Shown in pieces: positions 6,380-6,619 of a stretch of DNA of 6,619 nucleotides. Where the stretch lies: assembly GCA_031270425.1 (NCBI GenBank), contig JAISXQ010000190.1, positions 1 to 6,619 of the forward strand, given 5' to 3'. The DNA comes from Prevotellaceae bacterium (lineage in GTDB: Bacteria > Bacteroidota > Bacteroidia > Bacteroidales > Paludibacteraceae). Both the position numbers and the translations under genes were made by a program. How positions within the stretch are numbered: position 1 is the first letter of the stretch; each line of letters opens with the position of its first letter. Under the pieces are notes generated by a model. The model made no database searches and had not been told where the DNA came from. It saw only the letters and a list, made by a program, of their open reading frames with translations.

Positions 6380-6619
6380 ATGAGAAAGACTATTCGCATT
6401 CTACTTCTCTTATCGTTACTTTCGCTTCCGTTTAGTTCTTATGCCCAAAATCAGAAAATCAAATTTTCGGGAAATACTATTACAGTACAAGCGGCTTTTG
6501 AGCAAATCGAGAAACAAGCTGGCTTGTCGGTTGCTTACGATTCAAAAATTATAGATATAAAAAAGTTGATTTCGCCTTTACCGGCAGAAGCAACTTTGAG
6601 TGAACTGATGACTTTGTTG
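6380..6619 (+). CDS. TonB-dependent receptor (SusC/FecA-like), N-terminal part with signal peptide and STN domain; cut by window end
   Basis: The ATG at 6380 opens a frame that runs 80 codons to the window edge without a stop. Residues 1-22 are a signal peptide: a basic start (MRKTIR), a hydrophobic core (ILLLLSLLSLPF) and a likely signal peptidase I site SSYA|QNQ, so the product is exported. Residues about 26-80 form the Secretin/TonB short N-terminal (STN) domain: IKFSGNTITVQAAFEQIEKQ (27-46), AGLSVAYDSKII and ATLSELMTLL. STN domains are found in outer-membrane receptors that signal through FecR to an ECF sigma factor, and in secretins. The neighbouring sigma and FecR genes strongly favour the receptor. 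A SusC-like nutrient (often glycan) transporter is most likely in Bacteroidota, which would be followed by a SusD-like lipoprotein outside the window. The substrate cannot be told. The plug, barrel and any carboxypeptidase-like repeat lie beyond the edge. Confidence 0.8.
   Translation, partial: MRKTIRILLLLSLLSLPFSSYAQNQKIKFSGNTITVQAAFEQIEKQAGLSVAYDSKIIDIKKLISPLPAEATLSELMTLL

Noticed and set aside
1..6619. CRISPR arrays, tRNA or rRNA genes, insertion sequences
   Set aside because: No regularly spaced repeats, no tRNA-like cloverleaf with a CCA end and no transposase or terminal inverted repeats were seen on either strand.

Overview
This window looks like chromosomal DNA from a Bacteroidota bacterium, probably of the order Bacteroidales. 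Four things point there: a Bacteroidetes-type ECF sigma factor / FecR / STN-domain receptor cluster; promoter-like TTG...TAnnTTTG elements instead of the E. coli -35/-10 type; A/T-rich start regions without clear Shine-Dalgarno sites; and moderate GC in genes with very AT-rich spacers. Genus cannot be read from the sequence.

Layout. Positions 1-154 hold no gene I can defend, apart from a possible promoter. rpiB (155-649, +) encodes ribose-5-phosphate isomerase B of the pentose phosphate pathway. It converges on mfd (minus strand, 4186 down to 827), the transcription-repair coupling factor. The 177-base gap between them holds a small heptamer tandem repeat and at best a weak terminator. From 4253 to 4498 there is an AT-rich divergent spacer. 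It is followed on the + strand by an ECF sigma factor (4499-5053), a FecR-type anti-sigma factor (5120-6109), a strong intrinsic terminator (6135-6180), a 5' control region, and the first 80 codons of a TonB-dependent outer-membrane receptor carrying an STN signalling domain (6380 to the window end).

How the genes work together. rpiB and mfd are housekeeping genes with no evident functional link. The last three genes form a cell-surface signalling module. By family knowledge, ligand binding at the receptor is passed from its periplasmic STN domain to the C-terminal part of FecR, which releases the sigma factor to transcribe the receptor and probably a lipoprotein/enzyme locus beyond the window. 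The terminator separates the regulators from the receptor, so the receptor should have its own promoter.

Most notable observation. The same imperfect palindromic repeat lies inside the coding sequence of two adjacent, unrelated housekeeping genes. In rpiB it encodes most of an N-terminal extension ahead of the conserved enzyme. In mfd it encodes, in the opposite orientation and probably as two degenerate tandem copies, part of an interdomain linker. Codon use in the mfd copy differs sharply from the gene around it, which supports insertion of a protein-coding palindromic element. A second correction concerns mfd: a good promoter overlaps the apparent 5' end, so translation probably starts at a TTG (4186), not at the upstream ATG (4252).
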